The notes: generated by a model from the letters alone, not told the origin. Shown: positions 18,157-27,058, counted from the first letter of the stretch. The stretch is DNA of 64,000 nt from UBA3839 sp963627995 (GCA_963627995.1 CAVGCV010000009.1:7580-71579); one strand, 5' to 3'. Translations and numbers: made by a program.

Positions 18157-19644
18157 TCACGAAAGTTCCTTCTTCAGGCACTCCGCCCACAGGGCGTAGG
18201 CGTCGAGGTATGCCTGCCGGTTCGGCACGTCGGGCTCCACGGTCGCCACGTGTTCGAGCGTGGCAAAGGCCTCGTCGCTGTCCTTGTAGATGCCTGCGCC
18301 GATGCCTGCCCCCTTTGCCGCCCCCACAGAGCCGTCGGTCTTGTAGAGGTCGATGGTCGCTCCCGTGACGGAGGCCAGCGTGGTGCGGAACATGGGGTTC
18401 AGGAACATGTTGGCATGGCCGGCATGGATGTTTCTCACCGACATGCCCATTTGTTCCATGATGTCAATTCCCTGCTTGAACGAGAACACGATGCCCTCCT
18501 GTGCCGCCCGGAGCAGGTGCGCCTTCGTGTGGACGTTGAAGTTCAGCCCATGCACCGAGCAGCCTGTTTCCCGGTTTTGCAGGATGCGCTCCGCCCCGTT
18601 GCCAAAGGGGATGACGCTCAGCCCGTCGCTTCCGATGCCAACCGTGTCCGCCATTCGGTTCATCCCGGCATAGTCCATTCCCTCCGGGGCCACATTGCGC
18701 TTCATCCAGGCGTTCAGAATGCCCGTGCCATTGATGCAGAGGAGCACGCCCAGCCGCGTCTGTTCCGGCGTATGGTTCACATGAGCAAAGGTGTTGACCC
18801 TGCTCAGCCTGTCGTAGTTCACCTCGCCCAGCACGCCATAGACCACTCCCGACGTGCCGCCCGTCGCGGCAATCTCGCCGGGGTTCATGACGTTCAGCGA
18901 GAGCGCATTGTTCGGCTGGTCGCCCGCCCGGTACGAGATGGGCGTTCCGGCGTCGAGCCCAAGTTCACCCGCGACGTGCGGCGAAACGCGCGACTGCACG
19001 GCAAACGTCGGGACGACATCGGCGACGAGGCTTTTGTCGAAGCCGAAATAGTCCATCACGTCCTTGCTGAGGCATCCCTCCCTGAAGTCCCAGAGTATGC
19101 CTTCCGACAGCCCGGAAATGGTGGTGTTCATGTCGCCGCTCAAGCGCATGGCGATGTAGTCGCCCGGAAGCATCACCTTGTGTATCCTTGCATAGACCTC
19201 GGGCTCATGCTCTTTGACCCACGCCAGTTTGGCCGCCGTGAAGTTGCCGGGCGAATTGAGCAAATGCCCCAGCGCACGCTCATGCCCGATGGCGTCGAAA
19301 GCCGCGTTTCCGTAGGCCACGGCGCGGCCGTCGCACCATATTATACTGGGGCGCAGGGCGCGGCCGTCCTTGTCTACGCACACCAGCCCGTGCATCTGGT
19401 AGCTGATGCCTATCGCCTTCACGTCCGAAGGCTTTGCATCCGCCTCGGCCATCACCTTCGCGGTGGCCACCTTCAGGTTCTGCCACCACATGTCGGGGTC
19501 TTGCTCCGCCCACCCTATTTTCTTCGCGATAATCGGTGCTTCCCTCTCGGGCCAGAAGCACGCGGCCACACACTTGCCCGAGTCCGCATCCACAAGCGAT
19601 GCCTTCACCGACGAAGTGCCAACGTCATAACCAAGGAGATACAT
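18157..19644 (-). CDS. xylB: Xylulokinase
   Basis: A 495-residue FGGY-family sugar kinase that phosphorylates D-xylulose for the pentose phosphate pathway. Start at 19644 (MYLLGYDVGTSSVKAS, the phosphate-1 motif); an ATG at 19650 adds two residues. GGTSGVVYGV is the adenosine/phosphate block, and the C-terminal FGGY half contains GNGAERILQN. It is upstream of xylA on the minus strand, so order and spacing indicate one xylBA operon, driven by the -7 box at 19744-19751. Confidence 0.94.
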   Translation of the reverse strand: MYLLGYDVGTSSVKASLVDADSGKCVAACFWPEREAPIIAKKIGWAEQDPDMWWQNLKVATAKVMAEADAKPSDVKAIGISYQMHGLVCVDKDGRALRPSIIWCDGRAVAYGNAAFDAIGHERALGHLLNSPGNFTAAKLAWVKEHEPEVYARIHKVMLPGDYIAMRLSGDMNTTISGLSEGILWDFREGCLSKDVMDYFGFDKSLVADVVPTFAVQSRVSPHVAGELGLDAGTPISYRAGDQPNNALSLNVMNPGEIAATGGTSGVVYGVLGEVNYDRLSRVNTFAHVNHTPEQTRLGVLLCINGTGILNAWMKRNVAPEGMDYAGMNRMADTVGIGSDGLSVIPFGNGAERILQNRETGCSVHGLNFNVHTKAHLLRAAQEGIVFSFKQGIDIMEQMGMSVRNIHAGHANMFLNPMFRTTLASVTGATIDLYKTDGSVGAAKGAGIGAGIYKDSDEAFATLEHVATVEPDVPNRQAYLDAYALWAECLKKELS

Positions 19645-19743
19645 ATTCATTCGATTTGAAGTGCCATGCAAGTATCGTCTGCCGTCGCATCCGATGCCAA
19701 GACGCCCGTTCACACACGGGGCATCCGCACGGATTGCAGAAGC

Positions 19744-19751
19744 AAAGTTAA
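19744..19751 (-). promoter_or_regulatory. Bacteroidetes -7 box for xylBA
   Basis: TAACTTTG on the minus strand is a perfect TAnnTTTG, 100 bases upstream of xylB. The roughly 90-base leader between them has no obvious hairpin. Confidence 0.5.
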
Positions 19752-19974
19752 TGAAAAAAACAATCGTGCAAGGCCATGCACTGCAATATGTAACAACGCG
19801 GAAAGATTCTGTTATCATTCCGAAAGAGACCTTTGACTTATGTCATGGCCGCAGCGCCAAAAACCGCCCGCACGACACAATCCGACGCCGCGCCCATCCC
19901 GGCCAACGGCCATGGAGGGCTTTCGTCTCCCTCCCCTGCGGGCGGACGCCGGCACGGCAGTGTTTTGCACTCTG

Positions 19975-20175
19975 TGAGGTGAAGCAACTGGATGTTGAAC
20001 TTGAAGCGAAGAAGAAAGCCAAAGAGAAAACCGACAAAGAGAACGCCAACATCATTCCCGACAAGGCTGCAATTTTTTCGGGAAAGGCGAGTTGGCGGAG
20101 ATAAAGCGTGAGGTCGAAGCTCTGAAATCAGAGAACGAGACCTTGAAAGTATTTTGTTATAGATTAAGTTTCATA
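19975..20175 (+). pseudogene. Frameshifted coiled-coil remnant, possibly from a plasmid mobilisation protein
   Basis: A charged, coiled-coil-like reading (LDVELEAKKKAKEKTDKEN and on) breaks at a T6 run near 20070. It continues in the next frame as FGKGELAEIKREVEALKSEN, ending soon after 20160. It has no start codon and no upstream domain. The style resembles the C-terminal coiled coil of Mob/Pre relaxases, but this is recognition by eye only. It lies in the 513-base gap 19651-20163, where base composition changes toward the AT-rich restriction genes, so it probably marks an integration scar. The rest of the gap shows only the xylB promoter. Confidence 0.4.
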
Positions 20176-21079
20176 TAGGCTATGAAGAATTGCATCACGA
20201 TAAACATTTCCTTCAGGCAATGTTACTGCGGAAAATGCTTCTTGTACTTTATATACAGTGGAACAATGCTCTTCAATTATACCTAAAGGCTTAATCTTTT
20301 CATCTTCTGGTATATCAGAATCTATCACATCGTATGCAATAAAATGAATCGAAGCAGGTTGGTATGGGAAAGACGGAATCTTATCCTTTCCGCCAAGCCT
20401 CTCTATTACTCTATCATGGACGGGCTTTGGAGAAACAAAGAACAAACCAGCCTTACACAAGTCTTCTCTTTGTAAAACCTGTCCTTTATAAATCAACTGA
20501 GGAATGATACGTTTGTTTACGTTCTCCCAATTCAGTCCTACCGTGTCAGATATAATATCCCGGCTTTCAACAAGAGCTTTTCTTGCTGTTTGATAATTCC
20601 CCGTTGTATCTATAGTTTGAACTTCAATGGCCGTAAATTCCAATAGTTTTCCCTCGTTGTCCAATAGAGCCAGTACCCAATCGACAAAATAAGAACCAAT
20701 TCCTTTTCTTTGCGGCAATCTTAATTCTCCGCCCCACCCCTTACCAAATACAGCGATGGCACCTCCTTCAATTTGTGCTTTCTTTACAGCAATCCGTCCC
20801 GAATATAAATTATATTTTTTCTTGAATGCCTTTAAAGCTATATCGCGCAATATGGCATAATTATCTGCATAGAGTCGAATAGGGCAACAAATCACATTAG
20901 GTGACCCTTCTGATTTCTGACGAATTGCACATACCCCAGAAGGAATTTGTGCTCTTGACAATATTTTGACACATGCTGCATTTATGAAAGGGCATTTTTT
21001 TCTTAGCGGATGCTATAAGGGCGGCATTTGATTTGTCTTCTGCTCTGTAGCCAAAAAATTCAGCTATATAACCTGCCAT
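20164..21079 (-). pseudogene. NotI-family type II restriction endonuclease, frameshifted in an A7 run
   Basis: Two overlapping frames make one gene. The first, from 21079, reads MAGYIAEFFGYRAEDKSN and ends up in CPFINAAC only if one A is removed from the A7 run near 20993-20999. The second continues with SGVCAI and then FVDWVLALLD and AIEVQTID. These match NotI blocks as I remember them: IAEFFGHR, the CPF and GVC cysteine segments of its iron-binding domain, and the catalytic D...EIQTMD of its PD-(D/E)XK core. The repaired gene would have 305 codons, shorter than NotI (383 residues). It begins 1 base after the methyltransferase stop. It may be inactive, phase variable at the homopolymer, or a sequencing error. 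Confidence 0.75.
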
Positions 21080-21080
21080 T

Positions 21081-22271
21081 TTATTCTTGATTTAAAACAT
21101 GAATAATTGATAGGCCTATTGCCTTTGCCAATAGTGGTGGAACGGCATTACCAGCCTGAGCAAATTGTTCTGCTGTGTTTCCGCAGAAGACGAAATGGTC
21201 AGGAAAAGACTGTATTCTCGCAGCTTCTCTTACCGTAAAAGAACGGTCTTGCGAGTAATGAAAAAAAGAACCCCAATGAGGGTCGCATTTTGTTAGTATG
21301 GTAGATGCCAGTCCATCAGGCCGCACTCTACCATACCTCATTGTATGGTCTGATTTTCTGGCTCTTTGCATGCCTTTTGGCAACATTTCGAAAGGTATGT
21401 CCGTCCAATTTCCACCAGGTTTGATAAACTTCAAACGCTCCAAATTTGTTGGTGATAAATGAGGCGATTCGTGATTGTACACTCCGCCAGAGCCTATTCT
21501 CATAATTTTTTGATAGTCACACTGCGGTTCGCATGCATAATCTTTAACGGCTTCTCCTTTTTCTCCACATTCAAGAGGTGGCAAATCACCTATTGCCTCT
21601 TCTACAGTTGTAAATTTGGCCAAAGCCTCAGAGGATGGAAGTTTAACCAATTGTTTCCCTGCGAAAGTAGTTGTAAAATTGGGCCGGATTGGCGCATGGA
21701 ATATGGGGGCTGGAAAAATCTCTGCTGGGACTTCTTTTCCTCGCAATCCAATGATTATTGTACGCCACCTCATTTGCGGAACTCCATAATAAGCAGCACC
21801 AAGGATATGGACATCTGCACCATACCCATAGCTTGCTAAAGCCTCAATTATTGCATGTAAAGTTGCCCCTTTTTCAAATGACACCAAGCCAGGAACATTT
21901 TCTATTAAAATAGCCCTTGGGGCAAACGTATCTACAAATCTTAAGTATTCTTTGAATAAATGATTGCGGCTATCTTCATTACTCCTAACAGGAGCATTGA
22001 TGGAGAATCCTTGGCAGGGAGGACCGCCTGCAATCAAGTCCAATTCTCCTCGTTCCAATCCTAAGTCACGCATAACATCTTTAGCGTCTATCGTACGGAT
22101 ATCGGCAGTTAGGACTTTTGTACCTATATGATTTTTCATATACGTCTGAGCATATGTGGGCATCACTTCATTGGCAAAAAGACAATGAAAGCCTGCTTCA
22201 GAAAGTCCTTCTGATAATCCTCCGGCACCGGCAAAGAGGTCAATACATTTATATGACTGGTTTATCTTCAT
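21081..22271 (-). CDS. DNA (cytosine-5) methyltransferase, partner of the NotI-like enzyme
   Basis: A 396-residue C5 methyltransferase. Motif I is DLFAGAGGLSEG (residues 11-22). Motif IV is GGPPCQGFS with catalytic Cys86. Motif VI is ILIENVPG (Glu124, Asn125, Val126). Motif VIII is MRWRTIIIG, and a C-terminal GNAVPP motif X is present. It lies directly upstream of and nearly touching the NotI-like gene, so it is most likely the protective methylase of a type II system with a long GC-rich site; the actual site cannot be read from sequence. The two genes are clearly more AT-rich than their flanks, a sign of transfer. Confidence 0.92.
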   Translation of the reverse strand: MKINQSYKCIDLFAGAGGLSEGLSEAGFHCLFANEVMPTYAQTYMKNHIGTKVLTADIRTIDAKDVMRDLGLERGELDLIAGGPPCQGFSINAPVRSNEDSRNHLFKEYLRFVDTFAPRAILIENVPGLVSFEKGATLHAIIEALASYGYGADVHILGAAYYGVPQMRWRTIIIGLRGKEVPAEIFPAPIFHAPIRPNFTTTFAGKQLVKLPSSEALAKFTTVEEAIGDLPPLECGEKGEAVKDYACEPQCDYQKIMRIGSGGVYNHESPHLSPTNLERLKFIKPGGNWTDIPFEMLPKGMQRARKSDHTMRYGRVRPDGLASTILTKCDPHWGSFFHYSQDRSFTVREAARIQSFPDHFVFCGNTAEQFAQAGNAVPPLLAKAIGLSIIHVLNQE

Positions 22272-22384
22272 AAAAATTAAATTGATTGCCTTGTTGTTCG
22301 CCGACGACGATTAAAGTTTTAATGTGCGCATAGACAGTACGCTTTGACTTGATGCGCCCATGACACTTTCAGCCAATTTCCCAA

Positions 22385-22654
22385 TTACAAAATTACATTT
22401 TTCTTTTCAAACAGAAGAACAAATGCAAGAAAATGCGCAAACAGGCGCCAAAAGGATAAGTCGGGATACTGGACAAACGGGGCTAAATCTGCTTTCCGAC
22501 AAATCATAGCCATTTTGCCATACATCTTTTCAGTTGATAAATAATCTGCGAACGCCTTCTTCACCCTCTGCACCGTGCTCACTTCCTTACCACCCAGCTT
22601 CGCCACAGCCCGGATGGTGTAGCCCTTCTTCTGGCACTCAATGCCTCGGGACAC
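22385..22654 (-). pseudogene. Recombinase-like helix-turn-helix remnant, left copy
   Basis: Reads SRGIECQKKGYTIRAVAKLG then GKEVSTVQRVKKAF, like the C-terminal helix-turn-helix of serine resolvases or related transposases (a basic residue, YT(I/V)RAVAKL, a turn, then a STVQRVK recognition helix). It has no ATG and no catalytic domain. The upstream side runs straight into a palindromic element, and the downstream part does not look coding. The same segment occurs at about 30737-30870, inside the direct repeats. It is a relic; the family assignment is by eye. Confidence 0.4.
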
Positions 22655-22872
22655 CCTTGTGAAAAACCTCCGCAGACAAAACTCCTGCGCTCCGCAGAGG
22701 AAATATATTTCGTCCGCAGACGAAAATATTTTTCTCTGCGGAGGTTTCGGACGCTCCTCCGCAGTGTTTTTTGACGGATTACAAGATTCTGATTGCCAGT
22801 ACTTTTACTGCTCACAAAAGGTACTTCTCGTATTTTTTCACTTTCCTCTGCATAGAGCCGCTGCTCAGATGC
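22552..22872. repeat. About 315-bp direct repeat, left copy, flanking the type I restriction cassette
   Basis: This stretch matches 30762-31078 in the same orientation. The central 140 bases (TCAATGCCTCGGGACACCC through the palindromic element) look identical, and the flanks differ at scattered bases. Its right boundary truncates the rhuM remnant. It contains the helix-turn-helix remnant and palindromic element copy 2. Confidence 0.85.
22662..22772. repeat. 110-bp palindromic intergenic element, copy 2
   Basis: Same family as 6086-6195: alternating CCTCCGCAG and CTCTGCGGAGG cores, ending in CTCCGCAGTGTTTTT. It is embedded in the left direct repeat and looks identical to copy 3. Confidence 0.85.
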
Positions 22873-23047
22873 TGACCGATATTGTCAGCAGAGCAGTCAA
22901 AAAGCACAGCCATTGCTTTCTGTGTTGCCCACACTGTTTCATCTTTGTACAGCACCTGAATGCCTTGTTCCTTACCTTCTGCCACGAAAGTCAGGAACTC
23001 AGCCGTACTGTTTCGTATTTCAAAATTCTTTGCATTGTTATAGTTTG
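22866..23047 (-). pseudogene. rhuM: rhuM remnant, truncated at both ends
   Basis: On the minus strand an open stretch without a start codon reads NSTAEFLTFVAEGKEQGIQV then LYKDETVWATQKAMAVLF and DCSADNIGQHL. This is the N-terminal block of the RhuM virulence/DNA-binding family as I know it. It then switches abruptly to repeat sequence at 22866-22872, where RhuM proteins normally continue. RhuM genes often accompany type I restriction loci, which fits its place just downstream of hsdR. Too short for ordinary gene callers. Confidence 0.65.
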
Positions 23048-23138
23048 TCTTCTTGTTTAGACTTACAAGAATCTATGCTTAATCCACACGCTTTTGCAGG
23101 TGGTCCAATAAAACATTCTTCATGTCGATAAGGTTTGA

Positions 23139-26114
23139 CTAAACGGATACATTGTTAGTTGTATTCAACTGCTGATACACATTCTGAAAAACTCTTTCAT
23201 TGATGAAGTTCATGAAGTCGGGGTTGTCCAAATATTGACGGCAGAACTCTGTATTCACGTTCAGCATCTTTGCTACCACCATGAGCATACTGTTGTTGAA
23301 CTGCACTTGGGCCGTCGCTTTATTGCTGTTCTTTACCGCATTGACAAAAGCTTCGTCTTCTTTCATGCGTTCTGGCAGCTCGTCAAGCTGTTTCTTGGCC
23401 AACTCCTTATTTTGCCAGTTGATGCCGTTGAACTGTTCAAGGATGTCGCTTAGTTTTGTGAAGTCTGGCTCCGATTTCCCCCCACCACCAGCCCCCATTG
23501 GGATTGGGTCTATTTCTGTATCAGTATTCTCCAAAGCAAACTTTGCATCACCCATTTTGGTAACCTGCACTTGGTCGAGGTCAATTGCTTCGGTAAGTCC
23601 TTCTGTAAAGTCCTCACCCTTCAGTTTCGGCAGTTTGCGCACCAATAGGAGGAAGTAGGTGTTCAGTTTTTCCCATTCTACGCTTTTATACGCTGTGACG
23701 GCAGCGATGAAGGGATAGGTGCGAAGGAAGCCTTTTATATTTCCCTTGCATTTTATCTGCTCAGTTTCCTCCAACGCCTTGAACCGTTCTACGGCAATGT
23801 TTATGATTGGGTCAAGTTTCTGTCTGTCCTCTCCATTCCAATAGCGAGTGTTCACCTCTGTCACTTCAGCTTCGGTGTAGATGTTGACTTGTTCTATGGC
23901 CTGTATGTAGTCATTGAGCTTGTTAGGGTCGCTTTCCTTGGAGAGGATAGTTGTCTTGTAGTAGCGCTGGAACGCAGCCTTGATTGTGTCCTCATCGTTG
24001 GCAAAGTCGAGCACGAAGGTGTCAATCTTCTTCGGATGGCAACGGTTCAAGCGTGAAAGTGTCTGCACGGCCTTCACGTCAGTAAGAATCTTGTCCACAT
24101 ACATAGAGTGAAGGAGTGGTTGGTCATAGCCTGTTTGGAACTTGTCGGCCACCACGAGTATGCGGTAAGGGTCTTCCTCCATGTTGTCCTCGATGTCCTT
24201 TGAGGGGAAACCGTTGATGTCGGCCTCGCACACCTGCTTGCCGCCATATTCCTTGGTGCCGGAGAAAGCCACAATGACACGATATGGACTTTTGCGCTCT
24301 TTGAGCAGACGGTTTATCTCATAATAGAAGTCAATGGCGCGCACGATTCCGCTTGTAACGACCATGGCGCGCGCCTGTCCTGCCATCTTTCCCTTGTCTA
24401 TGACCATCGTGTGAAAATGGTTCACGATGATGGCTGCTTTCTGGTGTATGGTTTCTGGCTGACGTTCCACCCATGCGCGTAGCTTCTTCTGCGCCTGCTT
24501 GCGGTCGAACTCGGGGTCGTCTGCCACAGTCTTGATGATTTTGTAGAAACTGGCGTAGGTGGTATAGTTCTTCAGCACGTCCATGATAAAACCTTCTTCT
24601 ATGGCCTGCTTCATGGTGTATTCGTGGAAAGGTCGGTATCCAGTTTCTCCGTCACCTTTGTCGAACGGTACTCCGAACATTTCGAGAGTCTTGTTCTTTG
24701 GCGTGGCCGTAAAGGCATAGTAGTTGGCGTTCTTCACCATCTTGCGCCCTTCTATCACGGCATTGAGCTTGTCTTCCAAGTCTTCGCCCTCGCCGACGGA
24801 GCCAGAGAGCGCCATGTTCATTTTGGCGGAGAGTGAACCGTTTTGGCTGCTGTGGGCTTCGTCGATGATGATGCCGAAGTGTTTGTTTTTCAAGTCGCCG
24901 CCTATGGCTTCGAGTATGTAGGGAAACTTGTGTACGATGGTGATGACAATCTTCTTTCCTGCCTCCAAGGCGTCCTTCAGGCTCTTTGACGAGTCGGCCC
25001 ATTCCACGATGTTCTTCAACCGCCCGAAGGCGTTGATGTTGTCACGTATCTGGTTGTCGAGGTTCACGCGGTCGGTCACTACAATGACGCTGTCCAACAG
25101 CGGTGTCGTGCCGTCGAGCAGTCCCACGAGCTGATAGGCAAGCCATGTGATGGAATTGCTTTTTCCCGAACCAGCCGAGTGTTGTATGAGGAAACGTTGC
25201 CCCACGCCTCCGGTTCGGGTGGCATGGAGCATGCTGCGCACGGCATCGAGTTGGTGATAGCGAGGCCACACCACTTGCTCTTTTTCCACGTCCTTTTTCT
25301 TGCCTGTCTTTTTGTCTTTTACCCGTTTCTTCTTTTTCACCACTTGGGCGTAGTTCTCCAATATGTCGGATAGCGACCGCTTGCCAAGGATGTCCTCCCA
25401 TAGATAGGAGGTGCGCACGCCATTGGGATTGACGGGATTTCCCGCACCGCCGTTCACACCTTTGTTGAATGGCAGAAACCACGACGCCTTTCCGCTGAGT
25501 TCCGTACACATCATTATCTCGTCGTCGTCCACGGCGAAATGAACGGCACAACGTTTCTTCAGGAGCAACAGTGCGGATGGGTCTTCTTTTGGGTTGCGGT
25601 CGTTTTGGTATTGCCTGATGGCATTGTCGATGGTTTGCCCCGTGTAATGGTTCTTCAGCTCCATGGTTATGATGGGCAATCCGTTGAGTGATAACATCAC
25701 GTCGATGCTGTCCGTGTTCTGCTTGCTGTAGAAAAGCTGGCGAGTGACGCAGAAGATGTTCTTCTTGTAAAACTCCTGTGCCGTTGGGTTGAGTTCCGAG
25801 GGCAGCGGATAGTACAGGTCGAACACTTCACTGATGTAACGGAAACCTTTGCGCAGGATTTCCGAAACGCCGCGGCTTGTCAGTTCTGCCGACAGACGTG
25901 CAAAGAACTTCCGCTCTTCGGTGGGCGAGGCGAAACACGCTGTGGCTTCGGCCTTCTCCTTTTGGGTGGAGAGGACAAACCGCTTCACTCGCTCCTTATC
26001 TACACCGAAATCCTTGTCGTAGTCGTGCGAAGTGCCCTGCTCGTAGCCCTGCTTGTCGCGCAGGTAGTCCACGAGTATTGTCTCAAGTCCTTTTTCTGAT
26101 ATGTCTGTTGGCAT
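23139..26114 (-). CDS. hsdR: Type I restriction enzyme, endonuclease/translocase subunit
   Basis: The 991-residue HsdR subunit, the motor and nuclease of a type I restriction complex. The N-terminal nuclease domain has its PD-(D/E)XK core around TMELKNHYTGQT. The helicase motor has Walker A in HSAGSGKSNS, DEAH in IIIDEAHSS, and motif III as FTATP, with the second RecA-like domain after it (FQTGYDQPLLHSMYVDK). The C-terminal region is helical, as expected for contact with the methylase. It is the last gene of the minus-strand operon; a truncated rhuM and the left direct repeat follow. No frame damage is seen. Confidence 0.96.
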   Translation of the reverse strand: MPTDISEKGLETILVDYLRDKQGYEQGTSHDYDKDFGVDKERVKRFVLSTQKEKAEATACFASPTEERKFFARLSAELTSRGVSEILRKGFRYISEVFDLYYPLPSELNPTAQEFYKKNIFCVTRQLFYSKQNTDSIDVMLSLNGLPIITMELKNHYTGQTIDNAIRQYQNDRNPKEDPSALLLLKKRCAVHFAVDDDEIMMCTELSGKASWFLPFNKGVNGGAGNPVNPNGVRTSYLWEDILGKRSLSDILENYAQVVKKKKRVKDKKTGKKKDVEKEQVVWPRYHQLDAVRSMLHATRTGGVGQRFLIQHSAGSGKSNSITWLAYQLVGLLDGTTPLLDSVIVVTDRVNLDNQIRDNINAFGRLKNIVEWADSSKSLKDALEAGKKIVITIVHKFPYILEAIGGDLKNKHFGIIIDEAHSSQNGSLSAKMNMALSGSVGEGEDLEDKLNAVIEGRKMVKNANYYAFTATPKNKTLEMFGVPFDKGDGETGYRPFHEYTMKQAIEEGFIMDVLKNYTTYASFYKIIKTVADDPEFDRKQAQKKLRAWVERQPETIHQKAAIIVNHFHTMVIDKGKMAGQARAMVVTSGIVRAIDFYYEINRLLKERKSPYRVIVAFSGTKEYGGKQVCEADINGFPSKDIEDNMEEDPYRILVVADKFQTGYDQPLLHSMYVDKILTDVKAVQTLSRLNRCHPKKIDTFVLDFANDEDTIKAAFQRYYKTTILSKESDPNKLNDYIQAIEQVNIYTEAEVTEVNTRYWNGEDRQKLDPIINIAVERFKALEETEQIKCKGNIKGFLRTYPFIAAVTAYKSVEWEKLNTYFLLLVRKLPKLKGEDFTEGLTEAIDLDQVQVTKMGDAKFALENTDTEIDPIPMGAGGGGKSEPDFTKLSDILEQFNGINWQNKELAKKQLDELPERMKEDEAFVNAVKNSNKATAQVQFNNSMLMVVAKMLNVNTEFCRQYLDNPDFMNFINERVFQNVYQQLNTTNNVSV

Positions 26115-26121
26115 AAGCGTC

Positions 26122-26340
26122 TTATTTTAATTCCGTCTTCAGTTCGTTGTACAAGTCCACCGGGCCCAAGTGCCAATATTTGGTGCTCTCGGACGACAGC
26201 TTCTTGTAGAGTTTGGAGTGGTAGATGCGGTTCAAGCATTCTTGTAGTGAGAAACCGTATTCATCGTGCATGTATTCTACCAGCCAACTTACCTTGCCAG
26301 GCAAGAGCAAGTGGAGGTTACTTTGATTGATTTGAACCAT
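26122..26340 (-). CDS. Small DUF3791-like protein next to the DUF3990 gene
   Basis: A 72-residue protein (LLPGKVSWLVEYMHDEYGFS, then YHSKLYKKL, and SESTKYWHLGPVDLYNEL). The pattern resembles the small DUF3791-like partners that precede or follow DUF3990 genes. It begins 1 base after the DUF3990 stop and ends 7 bases before hsdR, so it is co-transcribed. Likely an antitoxin or accessory subunit; the family call is by eye. Confidence 0.6.
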   Translation of the reverse strand: MVQINQSNLHLLLPGKVSWLVEYMHDEYGFSLQECLNRIYHSKLYKKLSSESTKYWHLGPVDLYNELKTELK

Positions 26341-26341
26341 A

Positions 26342-26827
26342 TTACTTTCCTATTTTAATCGCTTTCGTAAAGTGCAAGGTAGACAAACTCTTTTCTGTGT
26401 GAAACAGGTATTGGTCTACCAGCTTGTACGTTTTCAATTCTCGTATGAGTGTGTCAACGCCGATTACTCCGCTTTCATATAGTCCGAATTGCAAATACAC
26501 GCGGTCGTTTGCCACCGGACCGTAAACGATGTCGTAGTCGTGCGTAAAGCCCCGTTGTGTTCTGTTGGCCATGACAAACTCTGCCCATTCTTTGCTCGGT
26601 TCTGGAAACAGGAGGCATTTCAACTCCTGCAACCGACTGTCGTCAAACTCGTAGACATTGACGTAGCCGCCTTGGGCTTGGTGTTCAAGCATGCGCCTTC
26701 CCACCCAATCCCTCGATTGTCGCTCCGATGTGGTGGTGTAGAATCCACTTCCATAGTCGAGCAATCGGGTTGGCTGTAGTATCTTGGGCTGCTCCACCAC
26801 TTCCAAACTTCCGTGATATATCTTCAT
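26342..26827 (-). CDS. DUF3990 protein, possible ADP-ribosyltransferase-like toxin
   Basis: A 161-residue protein. KIYHGSLEVVEQPK at the N-terminus and DYGSGFYTTTSERQSRDW match DUF3990. The YHGS...GFYTT layout resembles the ADP-ribosyltransferase fold (HYE-type first and second motifs), and DYDIVYGPVANDRVY is the other conserved block. In known genomes it pairs with DUF3791 proteins in toxin-antitoxin-like modules. Here its start overlaps the DUF3791 stop by an ATGA junction, and it lies inside the restriction operon between hsdS and hsdR. Enzymatic activity is an inference. Confidence 0.75.
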   Translation of the reverse strand: MKIYHGSLEVVEQPKILQPTRLLDYGSGFYTTTSERQSRDWVGRRMLEHQAQGGYVNVYEFDDSRLQELKCLLFPEPSKEWAEFVMANRTQRGFTHDYDIVYGPVANDRVYLQFGLYESGVIGVDTLIRELKTYKLVDQYLFHTEKSLSTLHFTKAIKIGK

Positions 26828-27054
26828 GCTTCTTTCTTTTTCCTTTTCCTTATGTCAATATACTCGTCAATATCTTCTATTAGCCACCGGTGGCCTTGTG
26901 TGTGAAGCGTGTCGAAAAACTTGCTGAGGTAATCTATTAAGCCATACTGAGTGAACAGATCAAACACCTTGTCGCTTGTCATGCCTTTTGCTACTCCGTA
27001 TTCTTCAATGCAGAACGCAACAAACATTGCTATATCTTTTTCATTCTTGCTCAT
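26824..27054 (-). CDS. DUF3791 protein, likely antitoxin of the DUF3990 pair
   Basis: A 76-residue protein reading AMFVAFCIEEYGVAKGMTSD, then KVFDLFTQYGLIDYL and FDTLHTQGHRWLIEDIDEYI, the DUF3791 pattern (IEEYA...VFELF...GLLDYI...YD.LHTQG...DI.E.I). Its stop overlaps the DUF3990 start (ATGA), so the two are translationally coupled, and it starts 4 bases after hsdS ends. Small size and position before the larger gene fit an antitoxin. This is known from gene pairing in other bacteria, not from anything catalytic in the sequence. Confidence 0.75.
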   Translation of the reverse strand: MSKNEKDIAMFVAFCIEEYGVAKGMTSDKVFDLFTQYGLIDYLSKFFDTLHTQGHRWLIEDIDEYIDIRKRKKKEA

Positions 27055-27058
27055 CTTT

